A stretch of 64,000 bases of DNA from Fodinibius roseus (lineage in GTDB: Bacteria > Bacteroidota > Rhodothermia > Balneolales > Balneolaceae). Positions within the stretch are counted from its first letter, which is position 1. Each line of letters begins with the position of its first letter. The stretch spans positions 429,220 to 493,219 of the forward strand of contig NZ_FQUS01000001.1 of assembly GCF_900129315.1 (NCBI RefSeq), in the 5' to 3' direction. The notes beneath the pieces are model-generated. The model was not told the DNA's origin and searched no databases. It was given only the letters and a program-made list of their open reading frames with translations. Both the position numbers and the translations under genes were made by a program. Positions 44,167-52,744 of this stretch are shown in pieces.

Positions 44167-46365
44167 GTGAATAAAATCTACTGCGTTGGTTTCGATAAAT
44201 CCTGTATCTCTATTTGTATAGGGATTAGCTTTCTTCTGTTAACCTTATCTGCCTGTCAGGAAAAAAAACCGGAAGCAGACAAAGACTACCGGGAATGGAA
44301 GGTGTTCAAAGGGGATAAAGGGAGCACCGGCTACTCGGAGCTGGACCAGATCAACAAAGAGAATGTGGACCGGCTTGAGGTAGCATGGACCTATCATTCC
44401 GGGGATGCACGCAAGCCCGGCAGTCAGACCAGCCCGATCATTGTGGATGGCGTGATGTATCTCACCACCCCCGGTATCAAGGTTGCGGCACTGGATGCGG
44501 CCACCGGGGAGGAGATTTGGGTGTTTGATCCCTTTAAGGGGGAAGATGAAGAACCTGTAGCAGTAAACCGTGGGGTTGCATACTGGGAAGGGAAACAGGG
44601 CAACGACCGGAGGATATTCTTGACGGCTGATGACAAACTATACGCCCTTGACGCGCAGTCCGGCTCATTGATGACAGGCTTCGGAGACCAGGGTACGGTG
44701 GACCTGAGAAAAGGGCTGGGGCGGGATCCCGGTCTGCTTTCCGTTCGGGCTACTTCTCCGGGTGTTGTCCACAACGATTTGCTTATCATGGGTTCCAGCA
44801 CCAGCGAAGGAGAAGGAGCGGCACCGGGACATATCCGCGCGTATAACGTGAAAACCGGGGCAATCGAGTGGACGTTTCGCACGATTCCGTCGCCCGGTGA
44901 TTTTGGTCACGACAGCTGGGGACCCAATGCCTGGCAGCTGGCGGGAGGGGCCAACAACTGGGCGGGCATGAGCCTGGACGAAGAGCGCGAAATCGTATAT
45001 GTGCCCACGGGTTCAGCCGCACCGGATTTCTATACGCCGGGCACGCGCGGCGAAGGGAAACACCTGTTTGGAAATACGCTGTTGGCGTTGGATGCCAACA
45101 CGGGAGAACGGATTTGGCATTACCAGATTGTCCATCACGACTTATGGGATTACGACCTTCCGGCGGCCCCCAGCCTGGTGACGGTAGAAAAAGACGGCCG
45201 GAAAGTAGATGCAATAGCCCAGGTTACAAAACACGGGTTGCTTTTTGTGCTGGACCGCGAAACGGGGGAGCCGCTTTTCCCGGTGAAAGAACGTCCTGTC
45301 CCGGAATCCGGGATTGAGGGAGAGGAGGCCTGGCCGACACAGCCCGTGCCGGTCAAGCCGGAGCCTCTGACGCGTTTTCAGATTACCGAAGACGACCTGA
45401 CGAATATCTCACCGGAAGCCCGGGAATATGCCCGGAAGCGATTCAGGGAGATGCGCTACGAGGGACCCTTTACGCCGCTGGGAGTGCGGGAAACGCTGGT
45501 GTACCCGGGAAGCCGAGGAGGAGCCGAGTGGGGAGGGGCCTCATTTGACCCCCAAAGTAATATGCTCTATGTAAATGTCAACGATTTTGGAACCAGCTTT
45601 TCGCTTAGTAAAGTGGAAGAGCCTTCCATGGATACTGAAAACCCTATAATCAGGGGAAGAAGTATCTATAGGGTGAATTGTTCAACCTGTCACGGCACCC
45701 CCGGGGGACAGCAGCCGACGGAATTTCCGTCGATGACCAATGTTGACGAGCGACTTTCGGAATCTGATATTATTGAAATCATAGAAACAGGCCAGGGTTT
45801 CATGCCTTCTTTTCCCCAGCTAAGCGAGAAGCAAAAGGAGGCCATTGTCGCCTACCTCTCGGATGTGGATGAGGATGGATCCATATCCGTCCCTGAAGAA
45901 GAGACTGTCGAAACAGAGACCTCTTCCTATAGCTATGCGATTGATATAGCCTATAAACAGTTTATGGATGAGGAAGGATATTATGCGACTAAGCCGCCCT
46001 GGGGGACGCTTAATGCCATCGATCTGGACAGCGGTGAACTGGTATGGAAAGTACCGCTGGGGGAATACGAAGAATTGACCGAGCGGGGAATACCGGCTAC
46101 AGGGACATCAAATCTTGGGGGTTCGGTAGTTACAGCCGGCGGCTTGGTATTTATTGGGGCTACGCATGATGAAAAGTTCAGAGCTTTCGATAAAGATTCG
46201 GGGGAGATCCTGTGGGAGTACGACTTGCCGGCTGCCGGGGATGCTTTTCCAGCTACCTACGAGATTGAAGGCAGGCAGTATGTGGTTATTCCCGCCACCG
46301 GGGGCAGCCGGGTGGGGACCCGTTCCAGTGATGCTTTTATTGCCTTTGCGCTGCCGGAAGAGTAA
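44167..46365 (+). CDS. PQQ-dependent dehydrogenase lipoprotein with inserted cytochrome c domain
   Basis: 732-aa quinoprotein of the membrane glucose/alcohol dehydrogenase type. The start is GTG, and LTLSAC gives a lipidated C30. The eight-bladed propeller begins DYREWKVFKGDKGSTGYSEL. Tryptophan-docking repeats such as LDAATGEEIWVFD, LDANTGERIWHYQ and DLDSGELVWKVPLGEY are clear, as is GSRGGAEWGGASFDP. A c-type haem domain (C505-x-x-C508-H509) is inserted late in the propeller rather than attached at the end; the last blades follow it. It should oxidise a sugar or alcohol in the periplasm and pass electrons to its own haem. No PQQ synthesis genes are in the window. Confidence 0.9.
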   Translation: MNKIYCVGFDKSCISICIGISFLLLTLSACQEKKPEADKDYREWKVFKGDKGSTGYSELDQINKENVDRLEVAWTYHSGDARKPGSQTSPIIVDGVMYLTTPGIKVAALDAATGEEIWVFDPFKGEDEEPVAVNRGVAYWEGKQGNDRRIFLTADDKLYALDAQSGSLMTGFGDQGTVDLRKGLGRDPGLLSVRATSPGVVHNDLLIMGSSTSEGEGAAPGHIRAYNVKTGAIEWTFRTIPSPGDFGHDSWGPNAWQLAGGANNWAGMSLDEEREIVYVPTGSAAPDFYTPGTRGEGKHLFGNTLLALDANTGERIWHYQIVHHDLWDYDLPAAPSLVTVEKDGRKVDAIAQVTKHGLLFVLDRETGEPLFPVKERPVPESGIEGEEAWPTQPVPVKPEPLTRFQITEDDLTNISPEAREYARKRFREMRYEGPFTPLGVRETLVYPGSRGGAEWGGASFDPQSNMLYVNVNDFGTSFSLSKVEEPSMDTENPIIRGRSIYRVNCSTCHGTPGGQQPTEFPSMTNVDERLSESDIIEIIETGQGFMPSFPQLSEKQKEAIVAYLSDVDEDGSISVPEEETVETETSSYSYAIDIAYKQFMDEEGYYATKPPWGTLNAIDLDSGELVWKVPLGEYEELTERGIPATGTSNLGGSVVTAGGLVFIGATHDEKFRAFDKDSGEILWEYDLPAAGDAFPATYEIEGRQYVVIPATGGSRVGTRSSDAFIAFALPEE

Positions 46366-46547
46366 GGTTAAAACATATATTAAAGTGATCTTTCATAAAC
46401 CAAGATAAAAATCTGCATTCGATAAACTACGCCGTGGAGCCAATCGGGCACCTATTCGATTTTGATGAACAACTTTTATTTGTTCTTTTTACCCGGAACG
46501 TGGCGTAAGATAAATTTGATTCTCTTATTATCATTCAATGCAATAAA

Positions 46548-48113
46548 ATGGAGAAACTGTTTATTATGCTTTTTCGACCGCTGAAATACCTGTGTAAATC
46601 TGCCGGGGCTTTAAACGTATGGACGATAGTGGCGACTGTCATATTGGTCATTCTTCAGATGGGTACGGTCATGCCATTGCACGGGCAGTCCGGGGAATCC
46701 GACATTGAGAATGTTATCTTTATCCTCAGCGACGATCACCGGTATGACTTTATGAGTTTTATGGAGAAATCTCCCGATTTTCTGGATACTCCGGCAATGG
46801 ACCGCATGGCCAGGGAAGGAGCGCACATAAAAAACGCTTTTGTGACCACCTCCATCTGCTCGCCGAGCCGTGCCTCAATTCTTACCGGACAATATGCACA
46901 CCGTCACGGGGTGGTGGACAACCAGCGTTTGGTGCCGGAAGGCACCCGCTTCTTTCCGGAATTCTTACAAAACGAGGGGATGCAAACTGCTTTTATAGGA
47001 AAATGGCATATGGGACATGAGCGTGATGATCCCCGGCCGGGCTTCGACCATTGGGTGAGCTTCCGCGGTCAGGGGGCTTATTTTGATCCGGTGTTAAACA
47101 TCAATGGGGAACGGAGTCAGCATGACGGCTATATTGCCGATATTCTTACCGACCATGCCATTGACTGGCTTGAAACCGAACGGGATAAGGAACAGCCGTT
47201 TTTCCTGTATCTGTCTCACAAAAATGTTCACTACGAATTTAAACCGGCCCCGCGGCATGAGGAAAAGTATGCCGGCGAGCCTATAGACTATCCCGAGGGG
47301 ATGGCCCGGACCGAAGGAAACCTTGAGGGACAGTCCCAGTGGATGTATGATCGCAGGTACTCTATCCATGGCATTGAACACATGTGGCCCGGCAACAATT
47401 TTGACAATGACCCGGTTCCCGATTTTGATTCCCTTTATCACCGGTATGCCGAGACCACGCTCTCGCTGGATGAAAGTATCGGAGAGGTCCTTAGCTATCT
47501 CGATGAAAACGATCTGGCTGAAGAAACTCTGGTTATTTATATGGGGGACAACGGTTTCTACCTGGGAGAACACGGCTTTTATGACAAACGCGATGCTTTT
47601 GAGCCCTCTATTCGTGTCCCTCTGCTTGCGTATGCGCCGGGCACGATCGAGGAAGGCACGGTCGTCGATGAGATGGTGCTGAATCTTGATGTGGCTCCGA
47701 CGATCCTCGATGCTGCCGGCATGCCGGTTCCGGAAGAGATGGAGGTCGACGGCTCTTCTTTTTTGCCGCTGCTACAGGGTAAAAACATACCCTGGCGGGA
47801 AGAGTTTCTCTATGAGTATTTCTGGGAGTGGAACTTTCCCGCAACCCCCACCATGTTTGCACTGCGTGGGAATCGATATAAATACATCTTTTACTATGGC
47901 AGATGGGATAAAGACGGCTTTTATGATCTTAAAACCGATCCGCATGAACAGCATAACCTTATCGATGTGCCCTCTTACCAGGATCAAATAGCCCGATGGC
48001 GGGAGCGTCTCTTTGATAAAATGGAGGAGAGTGGAGCGATGAATATCCCCCTGCGTCGCCCGCAAGTTGATGAAAGCGGCAAGCGACTTGATATGCGGCT
48101 GCTGGATAATTAA
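46548..48113 (+). CDS. Secreted sulfatase
   Basis: 521-aa S1-type sulfatase with a long N-region and a Sec signal whose hydrophobic core is TIVATVILVILQMG, cleaved near LHGQ. The metal-site strand is IFILSDDHRYDFM, with His-Arg after DD in place of the common Gln-Gly. The modified cysteine is C104 in the canonical CSPSRASILTGQ. FIGKWHMG, LVIYMGDNGFYLGEHG and KRDAFEPSIRVPLLAY complete the site. The YLGEHG region resembles choline-sulfatase/iduronate-sulfatase-like members. It is the third sulfatase in 12 kb and probably acts on the same type of sulfated substrate. Confidence 0.93.
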   Translation: MEKLFIMLFRPLKYLCKSAGALNVWTIVATVILVILQMGTVMPLHGQSGESDIENVIFILSDDHRYDFMSFMEKSPDFLDTPAMDRMAREGAHIKNAFVTTSICSPSRASILTGQYAHRHGVVDNQRLVPEGTRFFPEFLQNEGMQTAFIGKWHMGHERDDPRPGFDHWVSFRGQGAYFDPVLNINGERSQHDGYIADILTDHAIDWLETERDKEQPFFLYLSHKNVHYEFKPAPRHEEKYAGEPIDYPEGMARTEGNLEGQSQWMYDRRYSIHGIEHMWPGNNFDNDPVPDFDSLYHRYAETTLSLDESIGEVLSYLDENDLAEETLVIYMGDNGFYLGEHGFYDKRDAFEPSIRVPLLAYAPGTIEEGTVVDEMVLNLDVAPTILDAAGMPVPEEMEVDGSSFLPLLQGKNIPWREEFLYEYFWEWNFPATPTMFALRGNRYKYIFYYGRWDKDGFYDLKTDPHEQHNLIDVPSYQDQIARWRERLFDKMEESGAMNIPLRRPQVDESGKRLDMRLLDN

Positions 48114-48183
48114 ATGCATTAGATTTTCTGCCAATAGGGGTATATATTGCCCGCAGCTTGTCACAGCAAGGAAATAGGAACAG

Positions 48184-48975
48184 GTGAATCAAAGAATGCG
48201 GACAACTTTTTTTCTGTTAAGTTCAATAGTATTGATGCTGAGCTCCTGCACTGCTTTTAAACATTCTTCTATTAAATATTCGAAAACTACCATCCCTGTA
48301 AAGTCATTTGCTCCCGGTGAGGCTCTGAACTCCTCACCGGGCTTACCTGAGTTCGGGCACATGTTATTAGCTCAAACGGAGCCGTTTGTATTGCCCTATA
48401 ACAGGATTGCTGAAGTCTCATCATTGCTTGGAGCAGGAAAAGCAAGCTGGTACGGAGCAAATTTTCACGGCAGATCTACGGCAAGCGGTGAACGCTATGA
48501 TATGCACGAATTGACTGCAGCTCATCCCAACCTGCCTTTTAATACCCTTTTGTGGGTGGAAAATATCAAGAATGGGCGTTCTGCACTGGTGCGTGTCAAT
48601 GACCGGGGACCTTTTTCGGGGGGACGGATCATTGACCTTTCCCGGGAAGCTGCCGATAAACTGGGCATGACCGGCACCGGAGTTGCCAGGGTTAATTTAT
48701 ATCTCGCAAAAAAAGACAAGCATGGTAATTCACCGGTTAAAGCCGCTGACCCGGTTTATACTATTCAACTGGGTGCTTTTGAGACAGGGAAGAAGGCCCT
48801 GGCTTTTGCTCGTACAATCGAAGAGGCACGGGTTGAAATCGTACAAGAAAAAGACAAAACCTATTACGGCGTTTTCTACGGGCTCTATGCTGACAGGAGT
48901 GAGGCTTTCCGGAAACAACAAAAACTATTTGATCAGAAAAATTTTAACGTTCTTATAAAAGAACTTGAGGTTTGA
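48184..48975 (+). CDS. rlpA: RlpA-like septal ring lytic transglycosylase with SPOR domain
   Basis: 263-aa lipoprotein (LMLSSC, C22 from the GTG start). A double-psi beta-barrel (about 80-175) has the RlpA hallmarks GKASWYGANFHGRSTASGER, LPFNTLLWVEN and VRVNDRGPFSGGRIIDLS. A C-terminal SPOR domain (about 190-263, YTIQLGAFETGKKALAFART) binds denuded glycan strands at division sites. Predicted to cut naked peptidoglycan glycan during septation. The GTG at 48184 has AGGAACAG before it; the ATG at 48196 is an equally good start that shortens the signal to 18 residues. Confidence 0.9.
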   Translation: MNQRMRTTFFLLSSIVLMLSSCTAFKHSSIKYSKTTIPVKSFAPGEALNSSPGLPEFGHMLLAQTEPFVLPYNRIAEVSSLLGAGKASWYGANFHGRSTASGERYDMHELTAAHPNLPFNTLLWVENIKNGRSALVRVNDRGPFSGGRIIDLSREAADKLGMTGTGVARVNLYLAKKDKHGNSPVKAADPVYTIQLGAFETGKKALAFARTIEEARVEIVQEKDKTYYGVFYGLYADRSEAFRKQQKLFDQKNFNVLIKELEV

Positions 48976-49345
48976 GAATTAATGTAGCTCAAGATTCTGG
49001 GTTAAAAATCTTTAACAAGGGGCCGTTGTCAGGCGACCGGGAGGTCCCGCAGGATAAAAATACGGACACTAAATACCGGTCCGGAAAAGCGTTGCCGCAT
49101 AACCGGTAATGAATTACCGATAACAAAAGTTAATCCTTGACAAGGGGAAACAAAACCCGCAGCTTGTACCTGCAGACCTTACAGTCCTAAATTCGATACT
49201 GCATAGCATTTTCGGCCTGTTAACCTTGGTGGCGTAGCTCTTTTTACAGAATAAACTGCAACTGCCTGTTCTACAAAACCTTGTGCGCAGGAAAACAACC
49301 TGCAGTCTGAATATCTCCTTGAATATTTTTAAATCCCGGGATCCT
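48976..49345. other. rlpA-nitrilase intergenic region
   Basis: No gene supported. At 49112-49125 AATTACCGATAACA matches 11 of 14 core bases of the LacI-type operator, but no sugar gene is adjacent, so it is probably chance. No clear terminator follows rlpA. Confidence 0.4.
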
Positions 49346-50164
49346 ATGTTTGAAACCAAATATAAAGCCGCTGTTGTTCAGATGAATAGCCAGACCCGAT
49401 TGGATCAGAATCTGGATCAGGCCTATATCTATATTAAAGCAGCCGTGGACCAGGGTGCAAGGATAGTGGGACTGCCGGAAAATTTTGCTTTTTTAGGGGG
49501 GCTTTCCATGCGGATAGAGCACGGGGACACCATTGCAGAGGAAACATCCGTTTTTTTATCGGAAACGGCCAGAGAATTTTCAATTTATCTGATGGGTGGG
49601 AGTTATCCGGTACCCGCTTCAGTTAACAAGGTATATAATCGTTCAACGCTGTATGACCCGGATGGAAAAGAGTTAATCCATTATGACAAAATACACCTTT
49701 TTGATGTGTCGCTGGAACGGGATGAAACGTACAATGAATCCGCCTATGTAGAAGCCGGGAAAGCCGAGCCGGCCGTTTATGCCGATGATACCATTGGGGG
49801 ATGGGGACTGTCGGTCTGTTATGACCTGCGGTTCCCGGAATATTACCGGGCACTGGTCGATCGTGGGGCTGAAATTTTATCCATTCCCTCCGCTTTTACC
49901 TATACGACGGGAAGAGATCACTGGAGCCCCTTGCTCAGAGCCCGGGCCATCGAAAATACGTCGTATGTATTCGCACCCGCGCAGACGGGGCTACATGGCA
50001 GTAACAGGGAGACATGGGGACATGCCATGATCGTGGATCCGTGGGGAGAGGTCATCGCCGATGCCGGAAGTGAACCGGGGATTGTTTGCGCAACGATTGA
50101 TCCGGCTCGCATCAGAGAGGTCCGCCGGTCCATTCCCTCTTTAAACCATAGAAGACTGAAATAA
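49346..50164 (+). CDS. Carbon-nitrogen hydrolase (nitrilase family, Nit/omega-amidase-like)
   Basis: 272-aa cytoplasmic hydrolase with the catalytic triad E45 (VGLPENFAF), K115 (HYDKIHLFDV) and C158 (GLSVCYDLRFPE). The RDHWSPLLRARAIENTSYV and GHAMIVDPWGEV stretches place it in the Nit1/Nit2 branch, whose members deaminate dicarboxylic amides or deaminated glutathione. I prefer ATG 49346, which starts directly before the first strand; an upstream GTG at 49283 would add 21 residues without family similarity. It has no operon partner on its strand; the convergent DUF445 gene follows. Confidence 0.9.
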   Translation: MFETKYKAAVVQMNSQTRLDQNLDQAYIYIKAAVDQGARIVGLPENFAFLGGLSMRIEHGDTIAEETSVFLSETAREFSIYLMGGSYPVPASVNKVYNRSTLYDPDGKELIHYDKIHLFDVSLERDETYNESAYVEAGKAEPAVYADDTIGGWGLSVCYDLRFPEYYRALVDRGAEILSIPSAFTYTTGRDHWSPLLRARAIENTSYVFAPAQTGLHGSNRETWGHAMIVDPWGEVIADAGSEPGIVCATIDPARIREVRRSIPSLNHRRLK

Positions 50165-50340
50165 AATACATTTTTACCGAGAAGATTTTGTTTCTTTCAA
50201 GTGTTTAAGGCACACAGCCCTGAAAATAAACGATATTTTCATACAGCGTCCGGTCTTCCAGCTTTTCCAGCACAGAAGTCAGTCTCATACATAAGTTTAT
50301 TTCCGGATATTCGGATATGTTGTTACGGGATAAGCGGGAT

Positions 50341-51507
50341 TTAATGCCATTGACTTTGCTGGAATAATAATTGATCCAATGCCAAAATAACCAGAAAGAT
50401 AGTACCCAGCACAGAAATACTTAACAGCGGTTCCCAGATGATGAAACCGCCAATGCATCCCAATACCGCCCCCAGATACTGGATGTAGCGCAGTTGCTCA
50501 TTCGTGGCATTTCGGATTATATTTGATATGTGCTGCTCATCGTAGCTGCGCAGGTTTTCTTCTACCAACTTATGTACGTTAAGTTGATTCACAAGCTTAT
50601 AGAGGAGCGTAGTAACAATATCCTCTATAGACTCACTGTTATCGTCAATGGTCTCAGGGAGCCGGTCGAGCAGGCTGTCCAGCTTATCAAGCCCGCTTTC
50701 TACCGAGACAGGGATTTGTACCAGCGCTTCTTCAATAATATGCTGCATCTGTTGGCCCTTCACGAATGAATAGGTCTTGAGGGCTACTTTTTCAAAAGAT
50801 TTATCCTGGACCGCTTCTTCAATCTGACGCAGGATACGCTGGGCGATGGCTCCCCGAATTTCCGGATTTGCAATCATTTCATCGATATAGCTGACCACCC
50901 ATCCTTTCAGATCTTCCCGGAAGACCGGATCATCAATAATGCTCTTAATATAACGAGTAGATTGTTCACGATAACGGCTTATAATACCCGATTCGCTGAT
51001 TTTTTGTTTAATGATTTCAGGATTAATAAGATCTTCGGAGACGGCTTGCGCAAGCCGGTAAGCAATGCGGTTTTTTTGGGCGGGAATGAGTCCGTGTCCA
51101 AGAATAGGACGTTTTTGAGCCGGCTTGAAGAGCATGGTAATGGCAAGCCAGTTGGTAAAGAAGCCGATCAATCCGCTTACGCTGATAATCCGCAGCAAGC
51201 CTTCGAACGGCAGCGTATAACCGTAGGGTGCTACGGCGAGTCCGTTGAAATCCCAAAAAAAAGAGCTGAAAAAAGTAAGCAGGAGCACCCAGGGAAACAG
51301 GGAAAGCAGGGTTAAAACGGTAGAGCTATGGCGTTGCTGCCGGGGCGGGGCTTTTATGTCCGGTTCTGAAGAGGCCGAAAGCTGATCGAATTTGCTGTAT
51401 TTTACCAGCATCTGCCATAATATCCGCGCTTTTTCCCGGGTCTTTTCCTTGGCTACCTGCAGTGCACGGTTGGTATCACTATTATCTTCAAATGACTGTT
51501 CGCTCAT
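50341..51507 (-). CDS. DUF445-family membrane protein
   Basis: 388-aa protein with a polar N-terminus (1-65), a hydrophobic segment at about 67-90, a second at about 105-125 next to the family motif FTNWLAITMLFKP, and a C-terminal hairpin of hydrophobic helices (about 343-380). The central part is helical (DUF445 repeats, LINPEIIKQKISESGI and VVSYIDEMIANPEIRGAIA). Family members are of unknown function, sometimes linked to envelope integrity. It lies 217 bp after ybeY on the same strand, so co-transcription is possible but not certain. Confidence 0.85.
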   Translation of the reverse strand: MSEQSFEDNSDTNRALQVAKEKTREKARILWQMLVKYSKFDQLSASSEPDIKAPPRQQRHSSTVLTLLSLFPWVLLLTFFSSFFWDFNGLAVAPYGYTLPFEGLLRIISVSGLIGFFTNWLAITMLFKPAQKRPILGHGLIPAQKNRIAYRLAQAVSEDLINPEIIKQKISESGIISRYREQSTRYIKSIIDDPVFREDLKGWVVSYIDEMIANPEIRGAIAQRILRQIEEAVQDKSFEKVALKTYSFVKGQQMQHIIEEALVQIPVSVESGLDKLDSLLDRLPETIDDNSESIEDIVTTLLYKLVNQLNVHKLVEENLRSYDEQHISNIIRNATNEQLRYIQYLGAVLGCIGGFIIWEPLLSISVLGTIFLVILALDQLLFQQSQWH

Positions 51508-51724
51508 GGAACCGTTGGTTTAATCTGTTTTCGGCGGTAATTACGAGTACCGCATGGGGCATCTGTGGGAAATGGTTATCAGTTCTTGGTTAACAGTTTT
51601 GGGAGCCAGCCCCTTACAGGTAATTTGCGCTATCACTTTTTAAGCAAATATGTTAATCCGCAAATAACCGGAAGCTACAGATGATGTTAGCACATGCAAG
51701 TATCTGCTAATAGGCTTCGAATGA

Positions 51725-52168
51725 TTATACTATATGTTCAAGATAAAAGTTTTCCCTGGATCTCATTTTTTGTTTTTCCTCTTCTGACTGGTCGTCGTAC
51801 CCCACCAGGTGCAGGAGTCCGTGGATAAGAATACGTTGAAACTCTTTTTTTTCCGGTTCATCAAATTCCTCCGCCTGTTCGCTGATACGGGGCGCGCAAC
51901 AAAACAGCGTACCCTGAATACCTTCCTTCTCACCTGATTCTTCATCATAGCGAAAAGAAATAATGTCAGTGACATACGCTCTTTCGAGATACTCCCTGTT
52001 GACACGGACAATTTCCTCTTCATCCACATATACCACCTCCACAAAGTCAAAGGAGCAGTTTTCATGGCGCATAATGGCAGAAAGAATGACGTGACAAGCG
52101 GACGGGGAGAGCGGAAGGGACTGATCCGTTTGGTTGAAGAGCTCAATGTTGGCCTCCGATTCAGCCAT
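51725..52168 (-). CDS. ybeY: rRNA maturation RNase YbeY
   Basis: 147-aa zinc-dependent endoribonuclease that takes part in 16S rRNA 3'-end maturation and ribosome quality control. The signature is HGLLHLVGYDDQSEEEKQKM near the C-terminus. The third ligand position is Asp rather than the His of E. coli (HGxLHLxGYDH), as is usual in Bacteroidota homologues. The DIISFRYDEE segment is also typical. The gene starts 4 bp after the upstream unknown gene, with which it forms an operon. Confidence 0.93.
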   Translation of the reverse strand: MAESEANIELFNQTDQSLPLSPSACHVILSAIMRHENCSFDFVEVVYVDEEEIVRVNREYLERAYVTDIISFRYDEESGEKEGIQGTLFCCAPRISEQAEEFDEPEKKEFQRILIHGLLHLVGYDDQSEEEKQKMRSRENFYLEHIV

Positions 52169-52172
52169 CTAC

Positions 52173-52631
52173 TCAGTCTTCATCAAATGAAAAAGTATCG
52201 GGATCGATGGATTCGGTAAGTGAGAGTGCAATTGCACACATCATCAGATCTTCGGGCAGTTGGGTAAAGTCACTATTCAAAATGGTTTCCTCCACATTGG
52301 CGTATAAGCTGCACCCGGCTCCCTGTTCAATAATCAGACCTGAGATACGGTCCTGCTGGCGGCCAAAAAAAGTAACCTGTTTCAGCATGTCGCTGGCAAT
52401 GAAAGCGGTACAGTTATGCAGCTGAAGGAAGGTATTCTGGGCATAGACCGAAACCATATTCAGCTTTTCACCGTTAACCTCCATTCCCAGGTGAATTTCA
52501 AGAGCCAGCCTGCGGCTCTCTTCCTCATTTTTAACTTCCAGCCGGAACACATCATTACCCAGCGGTTTTGCCTCGGTTTGAAGAATTTCGGCAATAGCAT
52601 CAATATTTTCTTTGGTAAACTCGTGAACCAT
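52173..52631 (-). CDS. Conserved unknown protein paired with ybeY
   Basis: 152-aa soluble, acidic protein without signal or membrane segment. I do not recognise the family. The N-terminus (VHEFTKENIDAIAEILQTEA) is helical, the middle alternates strands, and the C-terminus ends in an acidic DPDTFSFDED tail. It ends 4 bp before ybeY and starts 113 bp after the DUF2723 gene. The tight coupling suggests a part in RNA processing, translation or cell-wall growth, but nothing in the sequence proves it. Confidence 0.7.
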   Translation of the reverse strand: MVHEFTKENIDAIAEILQTEAKPLGNDVFRLEVKNEEESRRLALEIHLGMEVNGEKLNMVSVYAQNTFLQLHNCTAFIASDMLKQVTFFGRQQDRISGLIIEQGAGCSLYANVEETILNSDFTQLPEDLMMCAIALSLTESIDPDTFSFDED

Positions 52632-52744
52632 TGAATCAGGATCTCATACGCTGACGATTATAACTACAACTACGTGAAATATACAACGTGCAATTTAGAA
52701 TAAGAAATTTAAGTAGTGGCCGAGACATTTGTGGGTGATGCAGG

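Noticed and set aside
49112..49125. Weak match to the LacI-type operator
   Set aside because: Only 11 of 14 core bases match, and the neighbours (rlpA, nitrilase family) have no link to sugar use.
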